Shown piece by piece: positions 1 to 13,700 of a DNA stretch of 64,000 bases. The notes below the pieces were generated by a model, which made no database searches, was not told where the DNA came from, and saw nothing but the letters and a program-made list of their open reading frames with translations. How positions within the stretch are numbered: the first letter of the stretch is position 1; each line of letters opens with the position of its first letter. Source of the DNA: Anopheles merus. Taxonomy: Eukaryota > Arthropoda > Insecta > Diptera > Culicidae. The position numbers and the translations under genes are program-made. The DNA lies in assembly GCF_017562075.2 (NCBI RefSeq), contig NC_054085.1, positions 32,923,039 to 32,987,038 of the forward strand, in the 5' to 3' direction.

Positions 1-676
1 AGTCACTGAAAGCCAAGCTCTCTTCATTAGTGGGTACTGGCAGGCCTTGACCGACAGCGGTTGTTGTGCCAAAGAAGAAGAAGAAGAAGTTCTCAGCCCT
101 GGATAAGGCTGTTCCACTAGAGAAAATGCCTTCGAAGAAACACGATTAACTAATTTTTAAAAAAATAAATAAATAATGTTGTATCGAACCACAAACAAGC
201 TTCCACCAAGCGAGGGAAGAATTATGTTTGGTTCAAGATAAAGCTTTGCTTTTCCTGTCCTAATTATGGACATCTAGAAATGGTTTATTCCAGCGTCCCA
301 TGGAAAACAGGATTTTGTACTGGTTCATCCGAATATCGTGTTTGGACGTACTATTACGCTTTACGGTGATTATAAATAGAATGTCGCCTGTCATTTAGAG
401 ATCGCCAACAAACTACATCCTTTTGGCATCTGATAGGAGACAGGGAGAAAAACTTTTTGTTTATCTCGTTCTACTGTTCCATCTCCCGTGTGTGTGTGGT
501 TTCATTGCACCGTTGCAGAACAAAACTCACGTTCTTCCACTAGAGAAAGGTATTTTCTCTTCCTGTATTAAATTTAGACAACTGAATAAAGCGACCATCC
601 AGCATCTCATGGAAGACAGGATCCCCCACCCAGCAAAACAAAACAACAACGACAGACTGGGCTCGGCACCACTCAC
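1..676 (-). other. Uba1 intron (3' portion cut by window edge)
   Basis: This lies downstream of the GTGAGT donor at 676 on the minus strand and is intronic. It carries no supported gene. It holds a degenerate local repeat of about 62 bp (252-313 and 560-622), described under findings. Confidence 0.75.
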
Positions 677-3600
677 CTGAATATTGCCGAGCGTGCCGAG
701 CGTTCCCGACTCGAGCAGCGGCTTGCGGTAGTACACGCAGCGCCGATCCATGTAGATACGCGCATCGATGTTGTCCAGCGCGTTCGCCACGCCGTCCAAG
801 CGGTTGAAGAACGTGTCGTCGTAGAAGCGCTCCGTTTCCGGCCCGACGCGGTTCTCGTGCGACGTCACCTTAATGTCGCCGTTCATGCGCTTCACGGCCT
901 GGGCGGCGACGCGCGACTTCGGCTGCTGCACATCGTGCGGCCGGAACAGGAACTGCCGGTTCAGGTTGCTCTTCTCGATCAGATCCATATCGGTGACGAT
1001 GATTTCACCGTCGCCCTTGGACGCGACGCCAATCATCGCAAAGTTCTTCAGCAGCTCGCAGCCGATCGCACCGGCCCCGACGATGAAGTACTTCAGCTGA
1101 CCCAGCACGTCCTGGAACTTGCGCCCGAACACGGCAATCTGCCCATCGTAGCGCGAACCGGTCGGGGCACACTCCTCCTCCGTGAGGTCCGCCTCCTGCA
1201 GACACTCCAGCGCATCGTAGCACAAGTACTGATTGATCGGGGTGAACTTGCCCGTGCAGGCCTTCATCACCTCCTGCGCCGTAATGCCACCGATCGCACC
1301 GTTCATCGGGCACAGGTCGCCGGCGCACACCTTGGCGAACTTGGTCAGCATCGCTTCGTTCAGCTCCTCGACCGCCATCTCCTTGGCGCGCTTGCGGCAC
1401 ATCTCCACGAACTCGGCCGCATCCTCCACGTTCCAGGGGCGCGGCAGCCGGCCGTGCTGCTCCTGGTAGCGGCCGAGCACGGTGAACGCGATCTGCGTGT
1501 TGGCCGGATGGTCCCACTTGGCAAAGTCGGTCATGATGAACTCGGGCGCATTCTCCGCCTCCGCCAGCGACTTGAAGCTCATCTGCTTCGACATCTTGAC
1601 CTGGGTCGCGATGCCGCCGCGCAGGTACGGACTCAGCTTGCTCGTATCGCCGATGCTGAACGTGTACGGTCCCAGCACCTTGATCTTCATCGGTGCGCAA
1701 CCGTTCAGCTCCGTCATTCCTTGCACCTACGGAGGGAGACAGAGAAGCATTCGATACATAAGTACATTTTATTTGCTATTTTTCAGTGCAACGGCTATTT
1801 AACAGTGGTGTGTAGCTTGGTAAATAAAAACGTAAAAAAGAGTACATTGTTGTTGTGTTTACTTTTAATAAATATAATTGCTTTTTTTAAGCTACAGCAA
1901 ATTCATGCAGTATCGTAATCGATGAATATAATGTTTGTTTTGAAATATTTCATTTTGATTTTGGTTTGGCGTATACATTTTGATATAAAATTGTATCATT
2001 TTGGCCAAATCATTTTGTACATACATTTTTCTGAAATTAATGATAGTGTTTTAAAAAAAGGTAACAATTTATAATAACCTTTTAGGAATAATTTAGAGCC
2101 ACTTTCCAACATTTCTAGGCAAAATTCTTACACTGCCCTGTATATGGACCAAACTATTAATTAGCATGTGTCAAAGGAGTCGGCATAATTTACGCCACCT
2201 CGCGTCCATACCGCCTGCGTGTCTACCAGCGAACAATGGTATCGATTGGTTCGCTAATTAAATTTACCAAGTACCTTCTCGAGCGTAATGTGCCATTAGT
2301 GGTACAACATTCCGGGGAGTGCACATTACTTCCATTGATTGACTAATTTTGTTTTTTTCTTGTTGTTGCCCCCACTGTACTGTTCTAGTTTCTGTAGCAA
2401 TTTAATTAATATCATTGAGCTGGTGTCAATCATCGGCCAAAGCAATGAGCAATCGCTTGAAAAGAAGGAGTAACCGAAACGATCGATTAGCCACTCCCGG
2501 GGGAAGGTCGTGTGAAGAGGAGGAGGAGGATGTGTAGCAACCGAGTACCCAGTAGGCAAACTTTCTGTGCCTCGTTGCTATGGTCGCTACACATCAAATC
2601 GACGTACGACCGGATTTCAGAAAGGAGTTTCATTAAAAGTTTCACTTTTTTGTTGCGAAATGTGTTTTAAAAAGAAAGAAAAACATTTATTTTAAACGTA
2701 ATCAAATCATGCCCACGATTGCTGTCTGTGTTCAATCATTAGCTCAACATTTCATTTTCATTTCAAATTGTTTTCTGCAATAATTCTACACCCCTCAACG
2801 GTCTCTGTCTCGGTACATGGCGAGATTGGACAAAGAAACCGATCACAGCCCGCGATATGTGCAGCAGTCCAACGGGCACGGGTGTTGTTACACCAAAAAG
2901 CGTTACGCATCCTTCGACCCCTCTCCCCCCTGCACCCCTCAAAAGCTGCATTTTCACGTACGTGTATGTCTCGCTCGGTTAGAGGTAACCGCAATGACGA
3001 TAATCATCATCATCATCATCACGACGACGAATGATGTCAGATGACGATGCGAGAAACAAGGAAGTTTCAACACAACAAAGAGAAACACAGCTCTTGGCAG
3101 TAGTACAAGGCGGTAGAGAGAGAGAGTGTGTGTGGTGCATTGCGGGGTGTGGTGCTGCTGCTGCCCACATTACATCGCGGTTTTTGTTTGCACTGCGTCT
3201 GAAAATACGCATTCGAATTGTGCATATTCTACACCTTCATCCCCGTCACACCGTTTCACCCGCTGGCAAATAACAAAAACCGAGCCTCGGGCACGGCAAT
3301 CATCAGATCAGCTTCATGGGACTATCACAGGAAGAAGCGAGAAAAAAGCCTACTCCGCGCTTGGCTGCAGGTGGTGCATGAGGTTTTAGCCAGCCTCTCA
3401 GAGCACTCCTTATCTCGTCGTTATTTTTACAGCCAACGTCAAAACGCAGGCCGTGCGCATTGGAAAGTAAAAGTGTGACACACATGACTCATCATTTGCT
3501 CGTGGCCATTCTCCCCCGTCGGCCGTCTTCGGTTTCCATCGACACAGAGAAAAAGCCCCGAAAATATTATAGCAACAGCGCCCCTCCTCCCCGACGACTT

Positions 3601-5206
3601 TTTCATCGTAACCACCCTGCTGCTGCAACATAGGAGCCAAACTCCGCTCACACACACACACACGCATACAGCAACAGCGCGCACATACACACATACACAA
3701 GCGCGTGCGGTTTTCATCCAACCCTGGATATAGCACGCGCGCACACACACACGCGCGCACGGCTCCACCATCAAGTGCGGCCAACGAAAAGTGGAGTAAA
3801 AGAAGAAAATTCATTTCGAATGAGTACTGGGCGATTTGAGAGCGGGGGAAGGGTGATTTTCCATCCGTTGTGAATAGCAAAATTTCACCATACCAGCTAA
3901 CACGGCAAAGAGGCAGCATACACGCACGCACGAACGCACGCACACAGCAATCGCCGACCGTGTCTTCACTCGGGGCTCCCCCACAACCCATTGTGTACTC
4001 GAGAGGCGTATTTTTTCTGCCCCAAAACCCCTATCTAGCGCGGTGAATATCGAAATGCAACACCACCAATCACATCATCACGCAATGTTTCACTAATTCA
4101 TTTTTCACTCTGTCGCATGAAATGCACTAGAAAATTCGACGAATCAAACTCCCTTTTCGCGTGCACACGCACACATACGCCACCTATGGATTAGCTTTCC
4201 AGTTCCCCAACACACACACACACACAGAAGCACACGCACAATGGCCACCCCGTTTTGGGCCCCACCGCGGCAGCAGCACTAGGGGGGGGAAGAAGAGATA
4301 ACTTACCTCGGTGAAGGTAACATAATCGCCATCCTCGAACCCGTGGCGCGTCTCGTCCACGCACGTAACGAGACTTTCCGCGTCGTTCGTAATGCTGGCC
4401 ACCATGGCCGAGCTCGGGTTGGCCCCATTCTGGTCGTACACGGTGAAGTCGACGCCAAAGTCGCAGAACACCTGGGCGAACAGGCCGCGCGTATCCGCCA
4501 CGATCAGCGCAATGTTGTGGCGGTGCGTAATCTCCGCCACACGGCGCTGCTCGGCGGGCGGGGCCAGCGTCAGCACCACCACCCGGAACTTCTGCAGAAA
4601 CTCCTCGGTCAGCTCGCCCGTGTAGGCGACGGTCGGGACGTAGTGGTTCAGCTCGGACAGCTGCTGGCAGCTCGCCTCGGCCCGGTTGCGCCCGCCCGCC
4701 ACATCCTCCGCGGTCAGATAGAACTGGGACGACAGGTCGCCGACCGTGCAGACTGCCGTGTCATGCAGCGTGACAGATTTCACGCCGCCCAGGATCACGT
4801 TCTTCGCCACCTCCACGCCGAGCCCGCCGAGCCCGGAAATCAGCACGTCCGACCGGGCCATCCGACGCATCGCGTCGTGGCCGAGCACGTACAGCTGGCG
4901 GGAGTACAGCCCCTCGTCGATTTCCTGGGCACCGCCGCCGCCGCCACCTCCCCCGGCGCTGTTGTTCTCCACGGACGGCACGGGAGCGGAGCCATTGTTA
5001 TTGGACGTCGCCATTACTACTACTGCAGCGGCTGCGGCCGACGATGGTGCAGAGCGCTCAATCGCGGGCGATGACGAATGCGGCGGCTGCGACGGCTGCT
5101 GCTCGTGCTCGGGCGGCTGTGTCAGCGACGGCGTCGGCGATGGCAGCTTCCGCTTTTTGGCGGCTGGGGGATCGACCAAGCTGTCACGAAACTCACCACT
5201 AGACAT
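677..5206 (-). CDS. Uba1: Ubiquitin-activating enzyme E1 (Uba1), 5' part, gene continues past the left edge
   Basis: Uba1 adenylates ubiquitin and passes it as a thioester to E2 enzymes in cytosol and nucleus. Two coding exons are visible: 5206-4307 (300 codons, start ATG at 5206) and 1726-677 (350 codons). They join in phase 0, with donor GTAAGT at 4306 and acceptor GTAG before 1726. The second exon ends at a GTGAGT donor at 676, so the rest lies outside the window. The N-terminus is low complexity (Ser, Pro and Ala rich with a run of about eight Gly). It is followed by the inactive adenylation half (YSRQLYVLGHDAM, then LISGLGGLGVEVAKN) and, in exon 2, the active half with the nucleotide-binding signature VGAGAIGCELLKN, the DMD motif and KSNLNRQFLFR. 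The catalytic cysteine domain and the ubiquitin-fold domain are not in the window. The identity is secure; the 5' UTR splicing is not resolved. Confidence 0.96.
1727..4306 (-). other. Uba1 first coding intron (2580 bp)
   Basis: The intron is bounded by GTAAGT at 4306 and GTAG at 1730-1727. Its left half (about 1780-2760) is AT-rich. Its right half carries (CA)n and (CACG)n microsatellites around 3641-3760 and 4210-4226. No coding potential is convincing. The short frames here overlap one another and have low-complexity translations. Confidence 0.8.
3641..3760. repeat. (CA)n / (CG)(CA)n microsatellite cluster
   Basis: Several short CA dinucleotide runs are interrupted by CG and TA steps, including runs near 3648-3663 and 3739-3752. 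A separate run sits at 4210-4226. They lie inside the large Uba1 intron. Confidence 0.9.
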
Positions 5207-7243
5207 TAAGCCAAACCGGGTGCGTCCGTGACGGAGACGGAGGTGTCTGGGGGTGCGCGGAGATGATGATTCTGTTTGCGGTCGCCCTCTCTTCCTCGCT
5301 GGGAATTTTTCCTTCTCTTTACACCGACGACCACAGTGTTTTTACACACTCGTGGATACCGAGGGGGTGTGCGATGGGGTTGAAGATGAAGCGTCCTTCT
5401 GCGGGGAGAGGTTCCAGGGGGGAGAATGGAAGATGATTGAGGTTACAATTCGGTCCTGCTTCGACCGGACGAAAAGCTGCTGCTGCTGAATCGCACTCAC
5501 TTGGCGTGCGGTTTTTGCGCGTTGCTAACGGCTGCCCACTTCCTTAACTACGAGTGCTGCGAATAAAATGGAAGAAAACAGCGGTTCCGCTACATTAAAA
5601 CACCACACTTGGTCATTGCCACGAAAGAACAGAGAACAAGCCAGTGTCGGCACCACAAATTGCGTTCGCTTTGCTGCGCTGTGGTGTGTGAGTACGACGG
5701 CACTGTTCTTGCCGTCTTTTGGCAGTACGCGACACAGACGGCGGCTGCAATTCATGAGACAGCCGCACACACACACGCACGCTCGCGTACACACAGAATC
5801 GCAAAACACCGCTGGGAAATTTCCACGCATAAATCGCCTGTCACTTCATTCTATTCCTGCTGATTCAGCCTTCTGCCCTGGCTACACACAGAATTAAAAC
5901 CGATGTACGAACCTCGGAACATACTTTTTTACCCCTAACAGCGTTCTAACACGTTCAGGCCAACCCACACACACACGCGCGCGTACCGGCTCCTGTCTGT
6001 CCTCTGGTGCTGCCTGCACGGAAAATGCCCCCCGCTGCCAACACACGGGTCGGTCTGCCGAAAAATTTACAATGGCTTGCTTCGATCGGGGACTGCTGCC
6101 GGCAAAGCAGCATTTAAGCGCATGTTTAAACGCCACGGTTCATTTCTTCCCTTTCGCTAACGATCATCTAGCGGAGGGACGTGGACGGGAACGGGGGGCA
6201 AGGGCGCATGGAGATATGTCTGGCATTCGTCGGATGCAGTTCTTTTACACCTCACCTACACACACGAATTACCCTGACTGGCTGCCCGTATTCCATTGCA
6301 AAAGATGATTTCAACCGAAAAGAATGCCAATTTCTCGCTTCCTCCGTCTTATTTCCAGCAACCGAATGCTCTCACAGACACGCACACAGAGGTAGAGCAG
6401 ACACAAGCGCACAAAAACGCGGGGTGAAACATATGCATTGTCAACTGCTTGTTGCAAATTGTCTTTCCAGCCCTGTCCTGCCCAGTCCGATTGATCGAAA
6501 AACGTTCGCCAATCGGCAACAGATCGCCATTTTCTTCCTGCCCCGACCGCTAAAGCCTAAACAACTGGCCAACGACCCGTCGCTCTGATTACTTACATAT
6601 TGTCCACCTTTGCACTGCACTGCTGCTTTGCTCGCGATCCTATCAATGCAACATCGTCCGACATCGGTCGTTTCGGACGGGAAGAGCCTACACACACGCG
6701 ACGGGGCCGATTGGGGACGAGCCGTTTGGGAAGCGCTTGATTTCCGCTCGAGCGTCGATGTTGAATGAGGGTAAAGAACGGAAGCGCAACACATACACGG
6801 AGAGCGACACAAACACACACTCACGGGTGAAAAATAGGTGCAAAAATTATGCTCCGGATCACAGCAGCGACTGCACTCGGCGAGGGCTAATGAAGCGGCT
6901 TCGATGCTCGGGCGGTATAGAGCGCCGTGTGACAGGCCGTGACGGCGGCTCGATATTTTTTTGTTTACCACCGAGCTAGCCGCCGGCCGTTTTGCCGGCT
7001 GTCTGATTTGAAACTCACCACACGGGCCGCTCTTTCGTTGCTTTTGCCGTTGGTGTGGTGAAATTGTAGCGTTATTTGAATTGACAGTTGGCTGACTGTA
7101 CTTGCGTAGCCGCCGTAACGATGTTTAACCTAAATAAGCTGAGTTATGAGTTCAATTTTATGTTTGCCACCAACATGGCATCCACTTTCTTCAATTAAAC
7201 AATTGTAAACGTCTTGTTAACATTCTACATTCCAGTTAATTCA
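5207..7243. other. Uba1 5' UTR/promoter region and spacer to the kinesin 3' end
   Basis: No protein gene is supported. Upstream of the Uba1 ATG there are donor-like sites on the minus strand, AAGTGAGT near 5502 and ATGTAAGT near 6594. These could end 5' UTR exons of Uba1, but I cannot choose between them. CA-rich microsatellites recur at about 5765-5795, 5967-5985 and 6375-6390. Transcription start sites cannot be fixed by eye. Confidence 0.5.
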
Positions 7244-7249
7244 TTTATT
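7244..7249 (-). terminator. Candidate poly(A) signal of the kinesin gene
   Basis: AATAAA on the minus strand, about 490 bp beyond the stop codon at 7735. It is the first canonical hexamer I see downstream. Confidence 0.5.
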
Positions 7250-7734
7250 CGTTTACAAGAAAGACACCATTCACAATCGAATGTGTTGCATAGTTTTGAT
7301 TTCCTCTGCTATTAAACTGCCATACTTTCTAGTTCCCTGCGCTTTTCAATACATTATCACATGATGCTGCTTTCCGATGCACACCGCTCACCTGTTTGGG
7401 AACGGATGGTGCTTCCCTCCCGTCGTGTTTAACTGATCATGCTGTAACGGAAAATCGGAAAGAAAGCATTCTTGAAAGAGAGCAGGTGCAGCTTCGCAAT
7501 TCATAAAAAAATATATTCTAGTGAAGCATTGAACGTTTATCAACAATACAAAAAAAGAGTCTTTATAACAACAGAATCTCCAGAGCGCGGACAAAAGTTT
7601 CAACAACCGGACGATCACATTAGTACATGCACCATGCATCTATTTGGCTTCTACGTACGTACGTCAAGTGATTGGGAGAGACGAGAGTCTTCCCGAGTGG
7701 GTGGGGACCGTTTCACAACGGCGAAACAGTGCTC

Positions 7735-10700
7735 TCAGTCATCGAGCGACACTAGGCTACCGAATATGTTCCGCCTCAGCGGCAGAATGCCCTCGTCCGT
7801 CGATTTGCTCTTAGCGAGCAGAAACGTCCCCTTCCGGACGGACAGTGGCGTGGCCGATTTCTGCGCACTGGACGACCGCGGTGCTGAACGTCTCCAGGGT
7901 GGATGAGACGCAGCACTGGAGCGTGCCGTCTGAGGGGGGTTTGGCGCGAGGCTACGGTTAGAAACGAGGGAAGTGAATCAGCAATTTGCACCATTCTAAA
8001 ACATCGCTGCCTTTACAAAACAAAAATGCGTCCTAATGTGTCCTCTGCCCCATCGGTGTGCCGTCCCGGGCCGTTCCAAAGCCATGCCATCCACCACCAA
8101 AGTCGCTCCGGCACCACTTACTACACTTACTCTATAATTCTTGTCTGACTCGTTCTCGCCTGGCTCGGATCCGAATGGCGACTGTCGGCCGAACCCTTGC
8201 GGGAGGCCAGCTTCATCCCATGCATGGACGTCCCGTTCGAACGGTTTGCAGTGTCCCACGAGTTGTTGCGCGTCAGATTGTTAGCAATGGTGGTAATGCT
8301 GCGGGAAAAAGACCAATCATTACAATTATTCCGTCCAGCTAGATTCACACCAGCTTCGCGTACCTATCACCAATCCGGCGCTTGTCCAGTTCCTTCTGCA
8401 GCAGTTCCGGTATCTTGTTCTCGTTCGCCGACACGCGCCCATCCAGCGATTCGTTGCGGTAGCGATTCATGCTGTCGGCGCTGGAACTGAGCGGATTGCG
8501 CCAAATGTTCGACACCTCCAAATCGCCACTCGCCGCGGACAGATTCAGCATCTCGGCGGAAAACGTCGGTCGAGCCGGTATGATCGGCGAACGGCAGCAG
8601 ACTCTAATGAAGAAGAAACAAACAAAAAACTCCATTAATCACCTTCCCAATGCTCCAAAACGCCGTTACTCACGAATTAACATCCTCGAGCTTTTTGAGC
8701 AGCCGTTCGTTCTCCCGGCACACCAGCTCCTGGTCGCGGATAATCATTTCCCGCGTCGAGTACAGCTCTGCATTCTCCTGCCGGAGCGCCTGATTTTCCG
8801 TCACGTACACCTTCACCAGCTCCTTCAACTCGTTGCCCTCCATGTCGGTCAGCTTCTCCACGTCCACCTTCGGCGGGCTGCGCGGTATCGGTCGGCGCTC
8901 GAGCAGATCCACCTGGCTGTTGTCCTGCGCTTCGGTCTGCAGGTTGAGCGCCGTTCTGAGATGCTCATTTTCCACCTGCAGTGCGCCGATTTCCCGCTTC
9001 AAGCTCAGGATCAGTGCCTCCCGCGGGTCCATCACGATGATCGGTTTCGTGCGGATGCGTTTGGCACGGGCCGCATAGCGCAGTGTGTTCACCGTTTCGG
9101 TCACGTTCGATTGGGCCGGCGAAATGCATGCAATCTAAAGAGAAAGAGAGAGTAGGCGCGGAAAGTGCCACACGTGCATTAGTATGAATTGTTCATTCGA
9201 GCATGGGACACAGCAACTTTCGCTGCACACAACTTTACCATCAAAGTTACGCCATTCCCTGCCAGACTGTCCGCCAGCAGCTTGGTTAGCTTGCTGTCCC
9301 GGTACGGAATGTGGCCGCCGCGCCGCTTGGAGTCGCTTAACGAGGCGATACAGTAACCTGACGAAAATGGATTAAAACCACCATTAGGATAACGCTTTCT
9401 ACTTGAACGGAGTCCACCACTCTTCCCCCCCCCACCCTTCATTGCCCTTTTCGAATTACTCACCCAACACCATTAGGCTTTTGTTGATGTTGTTCGCTTC
9501 CTCGAGCGTTTTGCCCTCGCTGTGGGTTTTCTTCGTCATCTCGCTGCCCGCCAGGTCGACAAAGTTAATTTTGCCCTGCTTCGAAATGAACACGCCGCCC
9601 TCGGCCTGCTGCTCGGAGGTGATGTGCACCGTCAGGATCGTGTGGCTGCGCGAGGAGTAATCGTTCATCAGGTGCGAACCAACGTGTCGATTTCGCATTC
9701 CTGCCAGGAGGGAAATGGGAAAGAAAAGCGGAGAAAACAGGCAACAATTCAATGAAAGGTTTAACTTTAAACGTGCCCCTGACTGGGGCCAGATAGGAAT
9801 TATTCATGCGCCATCCATGCGTCATCCGGAGTACCGTACCTTCTTCCAGCACTGCCAACAAATCGTCCAGCTCCTCGCAGTCGACGGTGAACAGATTCTC
9901 CACAAAAAAGCCACGCGACTTTTTGGACCATCGTACGGCGAGCGGTTTCCTAGCCGTGCCGGGATTAAGCAAATCGATCACCTTTTGGGAACGAGGGGAA
10001 AAAGTGCAAGGTTAAATGATAACTCGTTTTCAACAACAATATATGTAGCCTCCCCAAAATGTAAACTATTTCAATGAACCACAGAAGGGCACAACGGCAA
10101 TTGAAAACTCAAACGCTCTCGCGTTTACCAAGAAAAGTGGGAAAATCGATCATATCCTGCATGCATAAATCATGTCCCACCAATGTTGCTGCTTACAGGT
10201 TGGCGGTGAAGATAATTGCTGCCCCGTTACATCCCCCCTCAACTGTCTTCTGCTGCTCAGCCCACAGCTGACACCCCTCTCGGGTTGGGTTCTCCCCAGC
10301 GCGGGCGATGCGAAAATGTTTCCATGCTTTCCGCTAAACGCTGATACGATCGATTTATGAGCCCGTTCGAATTATGAACCAGAGTCAAGGCCAGTTTGAC
10401 CGCGGCAAAGTGATAGTGCATGCCGGTAAAGTACAGTCGTTGCATGCTCGCTGCTGGCTATGGGGCCCCGACAGAGCATGTAGGACAGTGGCATGTGTTT
10501 TGGTGTCATGCAAGGATCCAATTATTCATTCCATTTTTTATACTTTCCAGCCCGCCCAGGCGGCGAAAGCTGCTTCTATTTGCTCGGTCGGCAAATTGCT
10601 GCGGCATGTACAGAAAATGTACATTATCGAAGGCGCTTGTACGCAGCACCGAATCAAATTGTGCCCGTACCCAATGAGCCGGCCAGCCCTGTCGAATAAA

Positions 10701-13700
10701 TTCAATTAAATCCACTACTGCTGCAATACCTCCTGCGGATGATCATGCTTCCATTGAGTGGCCATCGAACCGGTCACACCAACCACTTCGCGGTGGCCTT
10801 TTAGCAGGTTTCCTCTAACCAGCATTCCGTAATCGAACGAATGCAAATGAAATTTTAAAATTTAATGCCCACACAGTCAACACGTTTGCGGAACGGAGGG
10901 GTGTGGAAAGTGCATCGTATTTGCGTGCTTGCAAATCACGCTACAAACGTCACGCCACGATCGATACAATTTAAATTGATTAGAGAGCTGTACCAGCGGT
11001 GCGGGATTGATTGATCGGCGGAACCTAGACGTACCTTTTCGTTGTAAATCTCCAGGAACGAGGCCTTCAGGACAAAGTTGGTATCTTTGCGCTCTTGCAG
11101 CAGCTTGAATAGGTAGAGAAATGAGCGAAACACCAGCCCATGATCCTCGTGTGCCGGGTCGGGTTTACGATAAAACTGTACAATACACCAATAAAAAAAT
11201 GGGTTAAAACGGGAAATGGGAAAGCCAAGTTAATTGACTTACTAGCTCCGGCGGACCGGTAAGTGTGTGCGTTTTGCCCGACCCGGTCTGGCCGTAACAA
11301 AACGCGGTACAGCTGAATCCTTCGATCGCCATCTCGATCAGTCGCTTGATGCCGGAGTACTGCAGCACATCGTCCTGTGTGGCGCCCGGTTCGAACACGA
11401 CGTTGTAGGAGAACAGCTTCGGCTTCTGGGCACCGGCGCCCGAGGTCAGCGGAATTCCGTCACACTGTAAGGAGGGTATGCTAGGTTTAAGATCATCGCT
11501 GCTGACGACGGGCTTACACGGGAGGAAGTTATTCATACCAATATTTGGCCATTTCCAGGAAATTGTACCACCATCTCATCCCCATGTCTTGCCTCCTTGT
11601 TGCTGAGCGGACGGACCCGGACCACCACGTTGATGTTATCCTCGGGCGTGCCGGGCATTGAGTTGCTGCTGCCGGTCGATGCTTGGGTGATGTTATCCAA
11701 ATTGTCCATGCTGCCGATACTGGAAAAATAAACAAAAGTGGCATTTTATTGAATATTCAAAACTCTGTTTTTTCCGTAGATAAAGTCCGTAGGACGACGA
11801 TTGCGATCAAGTACTTAAAATTGTGTCTAATCATTCTTCATGCACCAAAACCTAGGAAATCAGATTGCTCGTTATAACTTCAATAGTTGAGCAATTGTTC
11901 ATTTAATCTTCTTTTTATAATACTCCAATAGGTAACCAGTGACCTACCGAATCTATAAATTTCTATAAATTCGCACTTAAAAAACTCCTGCAGATCATCT
12001 AATTATTACTCTGCGATTTGCTCTTTCGTGCTACAAATCTTGCTTAACGAAAAAGGGTAGAAATTATTGAAAGCAATCGCCAAAGGATGACAAATTTTGC
12101 CCATTATATCAATTTTCGTATTATCCATCTGTACGATGCGGCTAAAACCATCACGAAAAATCGATACACTATTGCTACGAAAGCGTAAGCATTTTCGCAT
12201 ACCCCAACAGGAGCCAGTTAGTCGTTAGTCCTGTAGTGCGATTGAATTAAACAAGATTATGAGCACATTGAAAGGAATGTAAGGAACACGTATATAGCTG
12301 TGACGCATGTAGTAAAGAGCTCCCGCCGTTCCCGAAAGCACTTAAATATATCCCAAGGTTAAATCAACAAACGAGTTTCTATTACGCAAATGAAAAGCTC
12401 AAGACATTACCAATACGATATCGTCGTATATCCCGTAATAAAGGAGCACAGTGGAAAAGTGGAAGGGTATAAACGTTTGCTAACGGAAATCAATATTTAC
12501 GACCGGTTTTAGCGATTGTTTTTGTTTTGTTTGTGTTGAGAGTTGATACGATAAAATGTGCATTGCAGGAAACTGTATCGACTTAAACAATTTTTTAACA
12601 GTATACAATATACAGTATAAATTGTTTTAAAATTGTAGAGTTATTTGATAAGGAATTAAACTTTCAAAACAGAAGCAGCACTGAATACAAACAAAAATCA
12701 TTAAATTAAGCAAAAAGAAACTGTAATGATGAGGAAAGGTCCCCAAAGTGCTGGAAGGGTAATATAACAACGAGCTCCAGTAGTTTGTTGACAAAGAAAT
12801 AATAAATACAATCCAATGCAATGTATGGACTTATTCCATTAGAGTAGATCATAGTCCGTTGAATAGACTCGCCACTACTGTGATGGCTGAATTTAATGTA
12901 CTCGGACTCCTTAATATGCTCAAAGGATGATGAGAGGAATAGACTTGCCATATCCTACGCAACCGGATGTAGCTCGATTCTCGAACCCATCTGCAGTACA
13001 CACATGCGATTTATTCTATCAACTCTAATTGAAGTGTTTTGTTTTGTCCAGAAGAAATAAATAAATGAAGAAGAGCTTTTGTAAATGGGTTACCCGGCAC
13101 TCTGGTACCAATCGAACACGACATCAAACATGAAAAATGTATGTAATTTGTCAGATTCGAGTCTTGTTTGTTTGAGATGTCTGACGGTACGCACCTATTC
13201 GTTTGCTCGGTGTCGGATGTCTTATTCAATGCCAGAGCGCCGCTTAAGCATTATCAGATTTAGGTACGGTATTTCGGTGTGTATAACGACTCAGGGGGGT
13301 TAAATTACTCAATATTTTAGGAAAAAAAGTTTTCTTTTACTTTTAATTTTACAAAATTCAAACACAATTTTGTCGAAGTTACTATTTTTACTCAGACCAA
13401 ATTTGTGTGTTTATTTGTGCTTCTTTTGGAAGGCCTGTTTATCTTTAGATTGTGTTGGTATTTCTTTTGGTATACCTCAGTGGTTCCTTTTTATGGACTT
13501 GAGGCATCAAAACCAGTGAGATCATTTTTTTCCTCAGTTTCAAAACCAACTCCTTGCATTTTCTAGTATTATCGCTGGGGATACCCAACCACCGGACTAG
13601 CTTTGTTAGTTATTGAATGTAGTGTCTCGGGAGTAATCTGAAAGGAACTATCCATGTATAAAGACCCCCCTTAATCTCATTTTATTCATTTTCTGCCTAA

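Noticed and set aside
857..1918. 353-codon frame on the plus strand opposite Uba1 exon 2
   Set aside because: An antisense shadow; the minus strand is unmistakably the Uba1 adenylation domain.
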